Below, piece by piece: positions 17,847 to 27,554 of a DNA stretch of 64,000 bases. The stretch's first letter is position 1, and each line of letters begins with the position of its first letter. Origin of the DNA: Desulfomonile tiedjei DSM 6799 (GTDB lineage Bacteria > Desulfobacterota > Desulfomonilia > Desulfomonilales > Desulfomonilaceae); contig NC_018025.1 of the NCBI RefSeq assembly GCF_000266945.1, positions 3,221,001 to 3,285,000 of the forward strand, given 5' to 3'. The position numbers were made by a program, and so were the translations under genes. The notes under the pieces are model-generated. The model had not been told where the DNA came from and made no database searches. It saw nothing but the letters and a program-made list of their open reading frames with translations.

Positions 17847-19527
17847 GAAACTGTCTCAAAACTCCATTTTGGGCTCGCGATTTGCCAAGAGATGTACTAG
17901 AAAGGAGAGGAATTCAACAACCACGAGGCTGTCATGGGCAAACAGATCCGGGCCGATTACGAACAGATCTTGATGTTTCCGCCGTCAGTGGAAGACTGGG
18001 TGGCTAAGGATCACCCGGCGCGCTTTATCCGAGATTTCGTGGATTCCTTGGATCTGTCCGAGTTGGGAATCGAGGTTCCCGACAGCGATACAGGACGTCC
18101 TCCGTATGCGCCAGATCTTCTGTTGAAGGTGTGGCTTTTCGGATACTTCAATCGGATCAGGAGTACCCGTAAGCTTGAAAAGGGTTGCCTTGAGAATATG
18201 GGGCTGATTTGGCTGACGGGGATGAATGCTCCGGATCATAATTCCTTATGGCGATTCTTCAAGGCGAACAAGAAATCATTGAGGCATCTGTTCAGACAGT
18301 CGATTCGTGTTGCTCTGAAGGCCGATCTGATCGGTCTAGCTCTTCATGCCGTGGACGGGACCAAGATCCAAGCCGTCTCATCCAACGACAAGGCTCGGGG
18401 TCGTGAGCACCTGGAGAGGTTTCTGGAAAGTGTTTCGGAGAGATTGGACCGCACGATTGCCGATGCGATGACTGAGATAGAGAGAGCCGAGCGGGAAGAG
18501 ACCGGTGAGTATCGCCTTCCGCAGTCCATGCAAGACGGATTGAAACGGAAACAGCGGATACAAGAGGCTCTGAAGGAGTTGGATGAATCGGACAAGAAGT
18601 CAGTTCACCCTTCGGAACCGGAAGCTCGCTTTATGAAGAATCGCCGGACCAAAGACTTGTCGTACAACGCTCAGGCGGTTGCCGACCAAAAGAGCGGCCT
18701 TATCGTGGCCGCAGATGTGGTCACGGATGGGGCCGACAACGGGCAATTGGTCCCCATGCTCGACAAGGTGAAAGAGAATCTGGGCGCTGTGGCAGAGGAA
18801 AATGTGGCGGACGGGGGATATTTTTCCTCAGGGCAGATAGGTCTGGCCCATGAGCGAGAATACGGCATTCTTATCGGGAAATCGTCAGGGGAAATTGTTT
18901 CCGAGAGAGGTGCGGATGAGGATCTCTATCACCGATCCCGGTTCGTCTTTGATCAGGAGCGTGATTGCTTCATATGCCCTGAAGGGCGCTTGTTGCCTTT
19001 TCATCAGCGGAAAATTAACGGCAAGAACCACAATGAGGTTCGCAGGTATCACTGCAAGGATTTTCTAACGTGTCCCAATCGCTGGAAATGCTCCAAGAGC
19101 AAGAACGGACGCCTCATAGACCTCAGCGTTTACGAGGCGGCCCTAGAACGACACCGCAGCAAGAGGGAAAAACCAGAGAACAAAGAGCGCCTGAAGACTC
19201 GAAAGAAGATTATCGAGCCACCGTTTGCCTGGATCAAGAGCGCATTAAGCTTTCGGCGATGGACCGTGGCCGGAATCGACAACGTAAAGGCCCAGTGGGA
19301 CCTTATTTGCACGACCATAAATCTCAGGAAGCTCTACCACCATTGGGTATCCGGCGAGGTGGCATTCACGTAAGCAGCCGGAGGGAGACCATGACCTTAT
19401 AACGGACAGTACACTCGGATCGAACCTCGCCTGATCTTCACTTGACGGGACTGCTTTTTTCCCAGAAGCAGGTCCTCCCGTCCGGCTTGCGTGATTCGCC
19501 GCAGTGCGCAGGTTTTGAGACGCTTTC
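17847..19527 (+). mobile_element. Complete insertion sequence, IS1182-like (1,681 bp)
   Basis: The left end GAAACTGTCTCAAAACTC and right end (reverse complement GAAAGCGTCTCAAAACCT) are terminal inverted repeats. TTGC flanks both sides (17843-17846, 19528-19531) as a 4-bp target duplication. It carries one intact transposase gene. The flanks reconstruct a hairpin CCGTGGGT-TTGC-ACCCACGG whose loop is the target. Confidence 0.9.
17934..19373 (+). CDS. IS1182-family DDE transposase
   Basis: The 479-residue enzyme has the family's N-terminal DUF772-like part (PPSVEDWVAKDHPARFIRDF, then RPPYAPDLLLKVWLFGYF), a central DDE core with HAVDGTKIQA (first Asp) and VVTDGADNGQL with ADGGYFSS (second Asp), and a late conserved region rich in His/Cys (HCKDFLTCPNRWKC) before KKIIEPPFAWIK, which carries the probable catalytic Glu. 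It is full length, with a GAGG ribosome-binding site and no frameshift, so the element may be active. It could also mobilise the nearby MITE-like element. Confidence 0.93.
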   Translation: MGKQIRADYEQILMFPPSVEDWVAKDHPARFIRDFVDSLDLSELGIEVPDSDTGRPPYAPDLLLKVWLFGYFNRIRSTRKLEKGCLENMGLIWLTGMNAPDHNSLWRFFKANKKSLRHLFRQSIRVALKADLIGLALHAVDGTKIQAVSSNDKARGREHLERFLESVSERLDRTIADAMTEIERAEREETGEYRLPQSMQDGLKRKQRIQEALKELDESDKKSVHPSEPEARFMKNRRTKDLSYNAQAVADQKSGLIVAADVVTDGADNGQLVPMLDKVKENLGAVAEENVADGGYFSSGQIGLAHEREYGILIGKSSGEIVSERGADEDLYHRSRFVFDQERDCFICPEGRLLPFHQRKINGKNHNEVRRYHCKDFLTCPNRWKCSKSKNGRLIDLSVYEAALERHRSKREKPENKERLKTRKKIIEPPFAWIKSALSFRRWTVAGIDNVKAQWDLICTTINLRKLYHHWVSGEVAFT

Positions 19528-19774
19528 TTGCACCCACGGCTACTGTTGGGTAGCCCCCTTCGGGGCTGAAGAAACCTCTCACAGGCGTAACTGAACGGTT
19601 ACTCTTTTTTGTTACGTGTCAGGATTCTCAGTGAGAATCAAGAACCTGATTTAATGTAAAATTATCAATGTAGACTGAGATCAAGTAGGTTTTGGCCAAA
19701 GGTGAGCTAGCTGAGAAACGCGAACGGAAGGGCATTCGCCGCCCTTCCGCTTCAGTTCATTCGTCAGTTGTAGG

Positions 19775-20347
19775 TCATTGAATCAATCGATATGGATAGG
19801 CTCGCTTTGCCCATTCACTATCCGGGTAATCGTGCGAAAGTCTTTCGTACGCCCCTCTTAACGGCTTTGGATCGTGTGTGCTTTTGTAACGCGCTACACC
19901 AAGCAGATAGATTGCCTCAGCCGCATAAGAACTCCTGGGATATGAACCCGTAAGCTCATCAAAGGTGGAGATAGCCTTGTCGAAGGCTCCATTTTCAAAG
20001 TGAGTCTTCCCGATACCAAGCAATTGGGACGCTATGAAATCCTCGGGTGAGAGGAATCCTACCGTCCTGTGATGCTCCTGTCCGTCGGAATCCAGGGTAA
20101 TGAGCGTTGGAGTCCATTTCACATTGAATTGCTTGGAAAGCTGCTCGTGATCGTACGAGACTCTGACGGGAATAAGGTTTTCCGCTATAAATCGAGCTAC
20201 CCGCTGATCCGGATACGTGACCGCATCCATTTGCTGACACCCGATTCAGCCAGGGTTGAAAAAATCGAGCAAAACCGGTTTTCCTTCAGTACCGGCTCTT
20301 CTCAAAGCCTTTTCGTAATCGTTTTCCCATTGAATTGTGCTCGCCAT
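19775..20347 (-). CDS. Thioredoxin-fold/TPR protein, probable selenoprotein (Sec34 by TGA readthrough)
   Basis: From ATG at 20347 (AGGAGG six bases upstream) the frame reads MASTIQWENDYEKALRRAG, continues to LLDFFNPG, meets TGA at 20246-20248, and goes straight on as IGCQQMDAVTYPD to the stop at 19775. The TGA falls exactly at the first position of a thioredoxin CxxC site, giving U-I-G-C. The rest of the fold is intact, including a cis-Pro WTPT segment, and a C-terminal helical TPR-like region (ISTFDELTGSYPRSSYAAEA) follows. A stem-loop sits just after the TGA. A standard gene caller would report only 151 residues from an internal ATG at 20230 and miss the active site. The alternative is a pseudogene caused by one mutation. 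Confidence 0.85.
20210..20229 (-). promoter_or_regulatory. Candidate bacterial SECIS element
   Basis: On the minus strand GGATGC pairs with GTATCC (one G-U pair), extendable by a U-G pair, around a six-base loop GGTCAC. The stem starts 17 nt after the TGA. The loop carries GGU, the feature bound by SelB in known bacterial elements such as fdhF. Confidence 0.65.
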
Positions 20348-20552
20348 GGAATACCTCCTAGGTTGTCAAGTTGTGCATTCCTTTTGTTATTTTAGACATC
20401 CCAAGTACAGGAGGCCAAGTTTCGCAAAAATGCTCTAACGTGGACTCGAATACTTAAAAGTTGTAATGCTTATGACAATCGTCAACACAAAGTGATATAT
20501 CCGAATGAGAGAGAGGACACCGCCTGCGCAGGGATAGAGAACGGAGCTATCT

Positions 20553-21302
20553 ATGAAGTCTCCCGATATATTTGCCGAGGGATTGCGATCGGTTCGCATA
20601 GGATTGAATTTTCTTACTATTTTCAAGATCAAGATCGACCCCATTCCTGAGTTGAAAGAAGTGGGCCAGTCCAGTTGGGCGTTCCCCCTGGTCGGGGCCA
20701 TAATCGGCGTACTGCTCTGCCTTGCGTTCAGGACGATCGATTCCTTTTTCACCCCTTTTCTGTCTGCGGTCCTTGTAGTCGGACTCTGGGCGTTTCTCAC
20801 CGGGGGATTGCATCTGGACGGCTGGACCGATTGTTGGGACGCGTTGGCTGCATCCGTGTCCCAGGAGCGAAGGATGGAGATACTCAAGGACTCACGCATG
20901 GGAACATTCGGCGCCCTGGGTCTCATGTTTCTGCTGGCGGTGAAAGTGGGGTCTCTTGCAGTTTCAGACGTGTCTTTGGCTGCGGTTTTTGCGGCGCCCG
21001 TGGTCGGACGCGGGTTTCTGGTCTTCTCTACCCATGGCTCCAGACACAGGGGTGAAGGCATGGCAGCCATGTTCCTCGCGGGAGTCGACGAGCGTGCCGC
21101 CCGTCTGGCCATTATTATTGCCTTGGTTGCGGCTGTACTTGCCGGTCTTGCCGGATTATTGGCTGCAGCGATAGCGTACGCAGCGGCCTTCTGGTTCAGG
21201 CGATTCGCCGAAAACCGCCTTCCCTCCATAAACGGCGATGTCATGGGAGGAATCTGTGAACTGAGCGAAACAGTATTCCTCTTGATTTGCAGTATGAGGT
21301 GA
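20553..21302 (+). CDS. cobS: Adenosylcobinamide-GDP ribazoletransferase (cobalamin synthase)
   Basis: CobS joins alpha-ribazole (phosphate) to adenosylcobinamide-GDP, the last assembly step of cobamides, in the inner membrane. Diagnostic motifs are GGLHLDGWTDCWDAL (metal-binding Asp residues) and LKDSRMGTFGALGLM, and about six membrane helices follow. Its 249 residues are normal for the family. It overlaps or abuts the CbiR-like gene. No cobalamin riboswitch is evident in the 205 bp upstream. Confidence 0.95.
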   Translation: MKSPDIFAEGLRSVRIGLNFLTIFKIKIDPIPELKEVGQSSWAFPLVGAIIGVLLCLAFRTIDSFFTPFLSAVLVVGLWAFLTGGLHLDGWTDCWDALAASVSQERRMEILKDSRMGTFGALGLMFLLAVKVGSLAVSDVSLAAVFAAPVVGRGFLVFSTHGSRHRGEGMAAMFLAGVDERAARLAIIIALVAAVLAGLAGLLAAAIAYAAAFWFRRFAENRLPSINGDVMGGICELSETVFLLICSMR

Positions 21303-21307
21303 ATCCG

Positions 21308-22099
21308 GTGCGTATTGGAACAACATCGTACATCTATCCCGCAGACGTCATCACGAATATTCGGAAACTCGCAGGCAAAGTGCGTGATATCGAAATTGTG
21401 CTGTTCGAATCCGATTCAATCGGAGACGCTCTGACAAACGATGAAATATCGGAACTGCGCCAGATAGCACTGGACCACGAAATGACGTATACCGTGCATT
21501 TACCTCTAGACTGCTATCTTGCAGACACCAACCCGAAGATGAAAAGCGCATTTCATGCTATATCTCTCGCCCAATCGCTTGAGCCCCACGGGTATGTGGT
21601 TCATCTGGATGCGCGTGATGGCAACAACGCCACTGCTTTCCTCCTGGACAATGCACTCCGATCGTTGGAGACTCTTATTCGCCAGACGGGACTCACTGAG
21701 CTCATCTGTGTTGAAAACTTGGAAAATCATCGACCTGAGCTCATTGATGCCGTCCTGGAGAGAATTCCCGTATCATGTTGCGCGGATGTCGGGCACATAT
21801 GGAAATTGGGAGAAGATCCCGTTCCGCTCCTCAAAACATGGCTCCAGAGGATCAGGATTGTCCACTTGCACGGATTTCTGGAACACGATCACCGGCGTTT
21901 GTCGCTTATGCCGCCGTCCGTGCTGGACCCGGTAGTCAGACAGCTTCAGCACGCCAATTTTGGGGGAGTACTGACCCTGGAAATCTTCAGCGAACGCAAT
22001 CTCCACGAGTCGCTTCAGGCCCTGCAAGATGCGATGGACAGGATAGCAACGGAAGACTCCGCGGTAGAAAAATCGGCTGAAAATCCGATTACTCCTTGA
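21308..22099 (+). CDS. CbiR-like cobamide-remodelling phosphodiesterase (AP endonuclease 2/TIM-barrel)
   Basis: The protein starts MRIGTTSYIYPAD, with TIM-barrel metal-site segments VENLENHRPEL, ADVGHIWKLGED, VHLHGF and TLEIFSE, as in the xylose isomerase-like/AP endonuclease 2 superfamily. CbiR enzymes of this superfamily cleave the nucleotide loop of cobamides so that another lower ligand can be attached, and they are often encoded next to cobS, as here. GTG at 21308 is preferred because GAGGTGA lies upstream; GTG at 21299 (overlapping the cobS stop) is possible. The fold is secure. The exact role rests on context and N-terminal similarity. Confidence 0.75.
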   Translation: MRIGTTSYIYPADVITNIRKLAGKVRDIEIVLFESDSIGDALTNDEISELRQIALDHEMTYTVHLPLDCYLADTNPKMKSAFHAISLAQSLEPHGYVVHLDARDGNNATAFLLDNALRSLETLIRQTGLTELICVENLENHRPELIDAVLERIPVSCCADVGHIWKLGEDPVPLLKTWLQRIRIVHLHGFLEHDHRRLSLMPPSVLDPVVRQLQHANFGGVLTLEIFSERNLHESLQALQDAMDRIATEDSAVEKSAENPITP

Positions 22100-22136
22100 C
22101 AGCGTCCTCCGATAATGACAAATACTTAAAGGATAG

Positions 22137-22223
22137 GCCGAAGTGGCGGAAGTGGTAGACGCGCCAGGTTCAGGGTCTGGTGGGCGCAAGCCTGTAGGAG
22201 TTCGAGTCTCCTCTTCGGCACCA
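22137..22223 (+). tRNA. tRNA-Leu (anticodon CAG)
   Basis: The acceptor stem GCCGAAG pairs with CTTCGGC, the anticodon stem CCAGG/TCTGG encloses a loop TTCAGGG with CAG, there is a long variable arm, TTCGAGTCTC is the T-loop region and CCA is encoded. The 87-nt length fits a class II tRNA. Confidence 0.97.
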
Positions 22224-22235
22224 ATTCACGATTAT

Positions 22236-22262
22236 AACCCGGTTCTCAAGACCGGGTTTTCG
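22236..22262 (+). terminator. Terminator after tRNA-Leu
   Basis: AACCCGGT (22236-22243) pairs with ACCGGGTT (22251-22258), followed by further T. Confidence 0.8.
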
Positions 22263-22316
22263 CTTTTCTGGCGATTCAAAAAGTAATAGCGAATTATGAA
22301 GAGCGATTCGTCTAAA

Positions 22317-22409
22317 ATTGTAGCCACCGGCCTCCGTGCCGGTGGCTACAATATGCAAATAAATCAATTGGTTTCCGCCGGCAGGGACGCCGGGCGCTAC
22401 TAATATCTT
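22317..22409. repeat. Dispersed bipartite palindromic repeat, copy A
   Basis: A perfect 15-bp inverted repeat (22317-22331 with 22338-22352) has the loop CTCCGT. About 25 bp later comes a second GC-rich palindrome-like core (CCGGCAGGGACGCCGG, from about 22377) ending in CTACTAATATCTT. The same arrangement and loop recur near 48.4 and 48.8 kb. Confidence 0.7.
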
Positions 22410-22469
22410 CTTTGTAGGTATGGATGACTTAAAGACTTTTCAGAAACACTGTACGCAGATGAATTAGCG

Positions 22470-23468
22470 TTATTTGTTCTGTCTGCGAAATTCTCGAACC
22501 TTCCGAACAAGATCCCTGTTCTCGAGGTACCACGAAACAAAACGTTCCAGCCCCTCTTTGAGAGCAGTCCGAGGCTGAAAATCGAGCTTGGATTGAGCGC
22601 GGGTTATATCCGCATACGTAGCCACAACGTCGCCGGGTTGGGGCGGAACCATCTCCTTGATAGCTTTCTTGCCTGCGAACGATTCCAGGAGTTCGATAAA
22701 CTCCATTAATTCCACAGGTGTATTGTTCCCGAGATTGATGATTTCGTACGGTTCCAGACGGTCGGATCTTAACGCTGCGATGACTCCGGATACGATCTCG
22801 TCAATATACGTGAAATCACGTCTATTCTTCCCGAAATTGAACACTTTGATAGGTTCATCGTGAAGAATTGCTTCCAGGAAAGACCAATACGCCATGTCCG
22901 GTCTGCCCCACGGGCCGTACACCGTGAAGAATCGCAACCCGATGGTCTGCAGGTTCCACAAATGGGTGTACGTGTAAGCTATCAGTTCGTTGGCGCGCTT
23001 CGTTGCCGCGTATAAGCTCACTGGAGTATTTACCGGATCGTCTTCCGCGTATGGCATCTTGGTGTTACCGCCGTATACGCTGGAACTGGATGCGTACACG
23101 AAGCGTTTGATGCCAGTCTGTTTCGCCTCTTCGATCAGGTTAATGAAACCCTCGAGGTTCGATTGCTGATACGCGTGGGGATTTTTCAAAGAATGACGCA
23201 CCCCCGCCTGAGCCGCAGAGTGAAATACTATTTCAGGTGAATATTTTGCAAAACAGCTTTTAACGGCGTCCCGTTCCACGAGATCCATCTCGAGAGGAAC
23301 AAAATTCGTGTAATTTCTGAGAATGTCTGTCCGTGCCCGCTTCAGTTCCGGGGTATAATAGGAGTTGAAATTGTCGATTCCTATGACGGTCTCTCCGGAT
23401 TCCAACAGCGACGAAGCCACAAAAAAGCCGATGAATCCTGCACTTCCGGTTATTAACACAGTACCCAT
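22470..23468 (-). CDS. UDP-glucuronate 4-epimerase-type NAD-dependent epimerase
   Basis: The Rossmann start LITGSAGFIGFFVASSLL binds NAD. The extended SDR catalytic set is SSSSVYGG and YAATKRANE (Tyr and Lys), and FFTVYGPWGRPDMAYW is typical of UDP-glucuronate 4-epimerases (CapI/LpsL type), which supply UDP-galacturonate for surface polysaccharide. The 332 residues fit the family. It lies 17 bp downstream of galE on the same strand, forming a two-gene sugar-nucleotide unit. Confidence 0.88.
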   Translation of the reverse strand: MGTVLITGSAGFIGFFVASSLLESGETVIGIDNFNSYYTPELKRARTDILRNYTNFVPLEMDLVERDAVKSCFAKYSPEIVFHSAAQAGVRHSLKNPHAYQQSNLEGFINLIEEAKQTGIKRFVYASSSSVYGGNTKMPYAEDDPVNTPVSLYAATKRANELIAYTYTHLWNLQTIGLRFFTVYGPWGRPDMAYWSFLEAILHDEPIKVFNFGKNRRDFTYIDEIVSGVIAALRSDRLEPYEIINLGNNTPVELMEFIELLESFAGKKAIKEMVPPQPGDVVATYADITRAQSKLDFQPRTALKEGLERFVSWYLENRDLVRKVREFRRQNK

Positions 23469-23485
23469 AGATGATCCGTTCTACA

Positions 23486-24478
23486 TTAGTCGGGATAGCC
23501 GTTCGGCTGCTCGGAAAACCACGTCCACACTTCCGAGATGATTGCATCGAGATCGGACCGTACCGGCCGCCATTCGAGAATTCGCCACGCTTCAGAAGGA
23601 TCCGCGACCAACTCTGCCGGATCGCCCGGACGTCTCGGACCGATTTCCGGATTCAGGTCGGTTCCTGATATGCGGCTTACCGCGTCCACTATCTGAAAAT
23701 TGGAGAAACCCGACCCCGTTCCCAGATTCAATCTGATCAACGCCTGGTCTTCCAATGCGTCGAGAGCCCGAAGATGCGCATTGGCCAGATCCGTGACATG
23801 AATGTAATCTCTGATGCAACTTCCGTCGAATGTGGGATAGTCGTTTCCGAAGATCACCAGTTTGTCGTCCAGGCCCAGTGCAAACCGCACGACATTTGGG
23901 ATCAAATGAGATTCCGGACGATGGTCTTCCCCAAGTCCGGCTGAAGGTTCGCATCCGGCGGCATTGAAGTATCGCAAGCATGCGGACCGGATGCCGTACG
24001 CTCGAGAATAATCCTCGAGCATCCATTCTATAGCAAGTTTTGTTTTGCCGTAGGGCGATATGGGATCTTTGAGATGATCCTCGCGAAGCGGCAACGTGCG
24101 CGGCATTCCATAAACCGCACAGGTTGAAGAGAATACTATTCTATCGTGGTGGCTAGCTCGCATGGCTTCGAGCATGTTGTATGCAGCCACGATATTGTTT
24201 CGATAGTACTGGGCAGGATCCGCCATGGATTCGCCCACAAGGCAGCTTGCCGCGAAATGGAAAATCGCTTCATAATGATTATCTGAGAAGTGATCCGCCA
24301 GAGCCGAAAAATCATTCAGATCCGCGTTGAAGAAGTCGGCTCCACGAATCGCCGAGCGGTGGCCTTTGGAAAGATTGTCCATGACCGTGATGTCAAAACC
24401 GGCCTTCCGTGCATAATGTGCGAAATGCGACCCAATGTATCCTGCGCCACCGATGACCAGTATTCGTTTCGATCCCAC
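23486..24478 (-). CDS. galE: UDP-glucose 4-epimerase GalE
   Basis: The protein begins GSKRILVIGGAGYIGSH (NAD site) and contains FSSTCAVYG, SPYGKTKLAIEWM (catalytic Tyr/Lys), LRYFNAAGC and DYIHVTDLA, all standard GalE motifs. It interconverts UDP-glucose and UDP-galactose in the cytoplasm. GTG at 24478 is favoured because GGAGG lies five bases upstream; a TTG at 24526 would add 16 non-conserved residues. The gene precedes the UDP-glucuronate epimerase gene. Confidence 0.93.
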   Translation of the reverse strand: MGSKRILVIGGAGYIGSHFAHYARKAGFDITVMDNLSKGHRSAIRGADFFNADLNDFSALADHFSDNHYEAIFHFAASCLVGESMADPAQYYRNNIVAAYNMLEAMRASHHDRIVFSSTCAVYGMPRTLPLREDHLKDPISPYGKTKLAIEWMLEDYSRAYGIRSACLRYFNAAGCEPSAGLGEDHRPESHLIPNVVRFALGLDDKLVIFGNDYPTFDGSCIRDYIHVTDLANAHLRALDALEDQALIRLNLGTGSGFSNFQIVDAVSRISGTDLNPEIGPRRPGDPAELVADPSEAWRILEWRPVRSDLDAIISEVWTWFSEQPNGYPD

Positions 24479-24690
24479 ATGCTCCTCCACAGATGTGCGA
24501 TAACGCCACTGTTCAGCGAAAGACAATCAGCATACCACAAAGTTCAGAGTTTCTTTGTTGTTTTCTCTTCAAAAGAAAACGGTTTCCGATTAAGGTTGAT
24601 ATTAGTTGATAGAATAATTCACAAGGGGGAGGTATCTGCGTTGCCGAGATAATCGCGAGAACTCTTCCAGTCCCAACTTTTTGGAGGTGA

Positions 24691-25965
<1,275 letters not shown>

Positions 25966-25972
25966 CCAAAAT

Positions 25973-25999
25973 GGGGGCTCGATCGAGCCCCCTTCCCTT
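25973..25999 (+). terminator. Terminator of enolase
   Basis: A perfect palindrome of 10-bp arms (25973-25992) is followed by TTCCCTTT. Confidence 0.8.
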
Positions 26000-26079
26000 T
26001 GCTGCCATTTGCTTGACACACGAGCCGCAGAATGCTGAAATGATCCACTTTCATTACTCTGTACATGCCTGGAGTTTTT

Positions 26080-26451
26080 ATGAAAATCCGTGAGATAGTT
26101 CAAATACTGTCCGGGCGGATTATTCTGGAGAATCACGAACTGGCGGAAGACATTCCTCGAGGCGGGGCTGCGGATCTGATGAGTGATGTATTGGCCTTCG
26201 GCTGCGAAGGTATGGTTCTTATGACGGGTCTCACCAATCCGCAGGTCGTCCGAACGGCCGAAATGGCAGGAATCAGTCTCATTGTTTTTGTCCGCGATAA
26301 AACACCCCCCATGGAAACTATAGATCTGGCACGAGACTCAGGAATGACCCTCATTTCAACCGGCTATACAATGTACGAGGCGTGCGGGAGACTGTACCAG
26401 GCGGGATTGCCCGGCCTGGGGAGAGTCAAAATTCAGGACAACTCCTGGTAA
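26080..26451 (+). CDS. DRTGG-domain protein (hydrogenase-cluster type)
   Basis: The 123-residue protein has the DRTGG pattern EDIPRGGAADLMSDVLAF, a Rossmann-like ligand-sensing domain first described near CBS and phosphotransacetylase proteins. It is a paralogue of the gene at 30250 (shared SDVLA/SDVIA and GRLYxxG segments). It starts at the ATG preceded by TGGAG. The next gene begins six bases after its stop. In many anaerobes such small DRTGG genes accompany bifurcating hydrogenases; their ligand and mechanism are unknown. Confidence 0.75.
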   Translation: MKIREIVQILSGRIILENHELAEDIPRGGAADLMSDVLAFGCEGMVLMTGLTNPQVVRTAEMAGISLIVFVRDKTPPMETIDLARDSGMTLISTGYTMYEACGRLYQAGLPGLGRVKIQDNSW

Positions 26452-26456
26452 CGACG

Positions 26457-27401
26457 GTGTCTCAGGAAATCACAAAAGTCCAGGAACTGATCTACACAAC
26501 GCGCGTGGAATCGGTCATGTCGTCCGATGTAATCGTTCTGCGCCCGGATATGCCCATGCTCGAAGCGAAAGAGGAGATGCGAACGAAGCGGATCACCGGC
26601 GCGCCCGTAATGGATGGAGACCGCATTGTCGGAATCATCAGCATGTCGGACCTGATCGATGCCATGGAAAACGGTCGCATGGATACGCGCGTTATCGACA
26701 ATATGACCCGCATCGTTAAGACCGTGCTGAAAGATGCCCCTGTCACGGAAGCTATAAATCAGCTAGGCCGCAAAGGACACAGTCGCCTCCCCGTAACGGA
26801 TCAGGACGGCAAACTTGTCGGAATTGTTACAACAGGAACCATTATCCGAGCGCTTCTCCATGAAATGGACGTCAGTTTTCAGAAGAAAGAAGCCGAAAGA
26901 CTCCACACATATCGCGCCAGTCATATTTTCGAGGACATTGTGTCGGACGATACAAGCCTGGTGCTCCGGTACGTCGTCGACGACAAGGACTTCTCGAATG
27001 CAGGGAAAGCTTCAAGTATGATCAAGCGATCCCTCCAGAGACTCGGAGTTGATCCCGCGCTCGTGCGCAGAGTGGCCGTAGCTGTGTACGAGGCTGAGAT
27101 GAACTTGGTAATTCATACGGACGTCGGTGGAGAAATTGTCGCCGAAATTCGAAAAGATAGGCTGTTGATATCTGCAGTAGACCACGGCCCTGGAATAGAA
27201 GACCTCACCCGTGTGCTTCAGCCTGGATACTCCACCGCGCCGGAATGGATTCGGGACATGGGTTTCGGAGCCGGAATGGGGCTCGCAAACATCAAGAGAT
27301 GCTCGGACATGATGAAGCTGATGTCCGAGCCGGGTGGGGGTACGAGACTTGACATTCATTTCGTTTTCGGCAAGAATGACAAAAGTTTACAGGGTGGGTA
27401 G
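26457..27401 (+). CDS. CBS-domain pair fused to an anti-sigma-type (RsbW-like) ATPase domain
   Basis: Residues about 15-130 form two CBS domains (SVMSSDVIVLRPDMPML, RITGAPVMDGDRIVGI, then GHSRLPVTDQDGKLVGIVT), the usual adenylate sensors. The C-terminal third is a GHKL ATPase: EAEMNLVIHT (N box), DHGPGIEDL (G1) and GFGAGMGLANIKRCSD (G2). This pairing suggests a protein kinase or switch controlled by energy charge. GTG at 26457 is my start, with no clear ribosome-binding site; the frame extends upstream, overlapping the DRTGG gene. It precedes the nuo operon. Confidence 0.8.
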   Translation: MSQEITKVQELIYTTRVESVMSSDVIVLRPDMPMLEAKEEMRTKRITGAPVMDGDRIVGIISMSDLIDAMENGRMDTRVIDNMTRIVKTVLKDAPVTEAINQLGRKGHSRLPVTDQDGKLVGIVTTGTIIRALLHEMDVSFQKKEAERLHTYRASHIFEDIVSDDTSLVLRYVVDDKDFSNAGKASSMIKRSLQRLGVDPALVRRVAVAVYEAEMNLVIHTDVGGEIVAEIRKDRLLISAVDHGPGIEDLTRVLQPGYSTAPEWIRDMGFGAGMGLANIKRCSDMMKLMSEPGGGTRLDIHFVFGKNDKSLQGG

Positions 27402-27412
27402 GGAAAAAGGTC

Positions 27413-27440
27413 TTGACATCTCCTCACTCGAAACGATAAA
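27413..27440 (+). promoter_or_regulatory. Candidate promoter of the nuo operon
   Basis: TTGACA at 27413-27418 and GATAAA at 27435-27440 are 16 bp apart, in the 153-bp gap before nuoA. The -35 is perfect and the -10 moderate. Confidence 0.5.
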
Positions 27441-27554
27441 AATCATATTCCAGTGAAAAGTTCCCGGATGCCCCATTCGCATCTATAATTTATCGTCACA
27501 ACAATCGTAGAGCCCCACTCCCTCTTTAGGGAGTACTATGACCGGAGAAGAGGC

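Noticed and set aside
20435..21244. 269-codon antisense frame over cobS
   Set aside because: The translation is low-complexity (Ala/Arg/Thr-rich), as expected for a shadow of a hydrophobic gene.
22097..22140. TTGACA just before tRNA-Leu as its promoter
   Set aside because: It overlaps the stop of the CbiR-like gene, and no -10-like hexamer lies 16-18 bp downstream; GATAAT is only 9 bp away.
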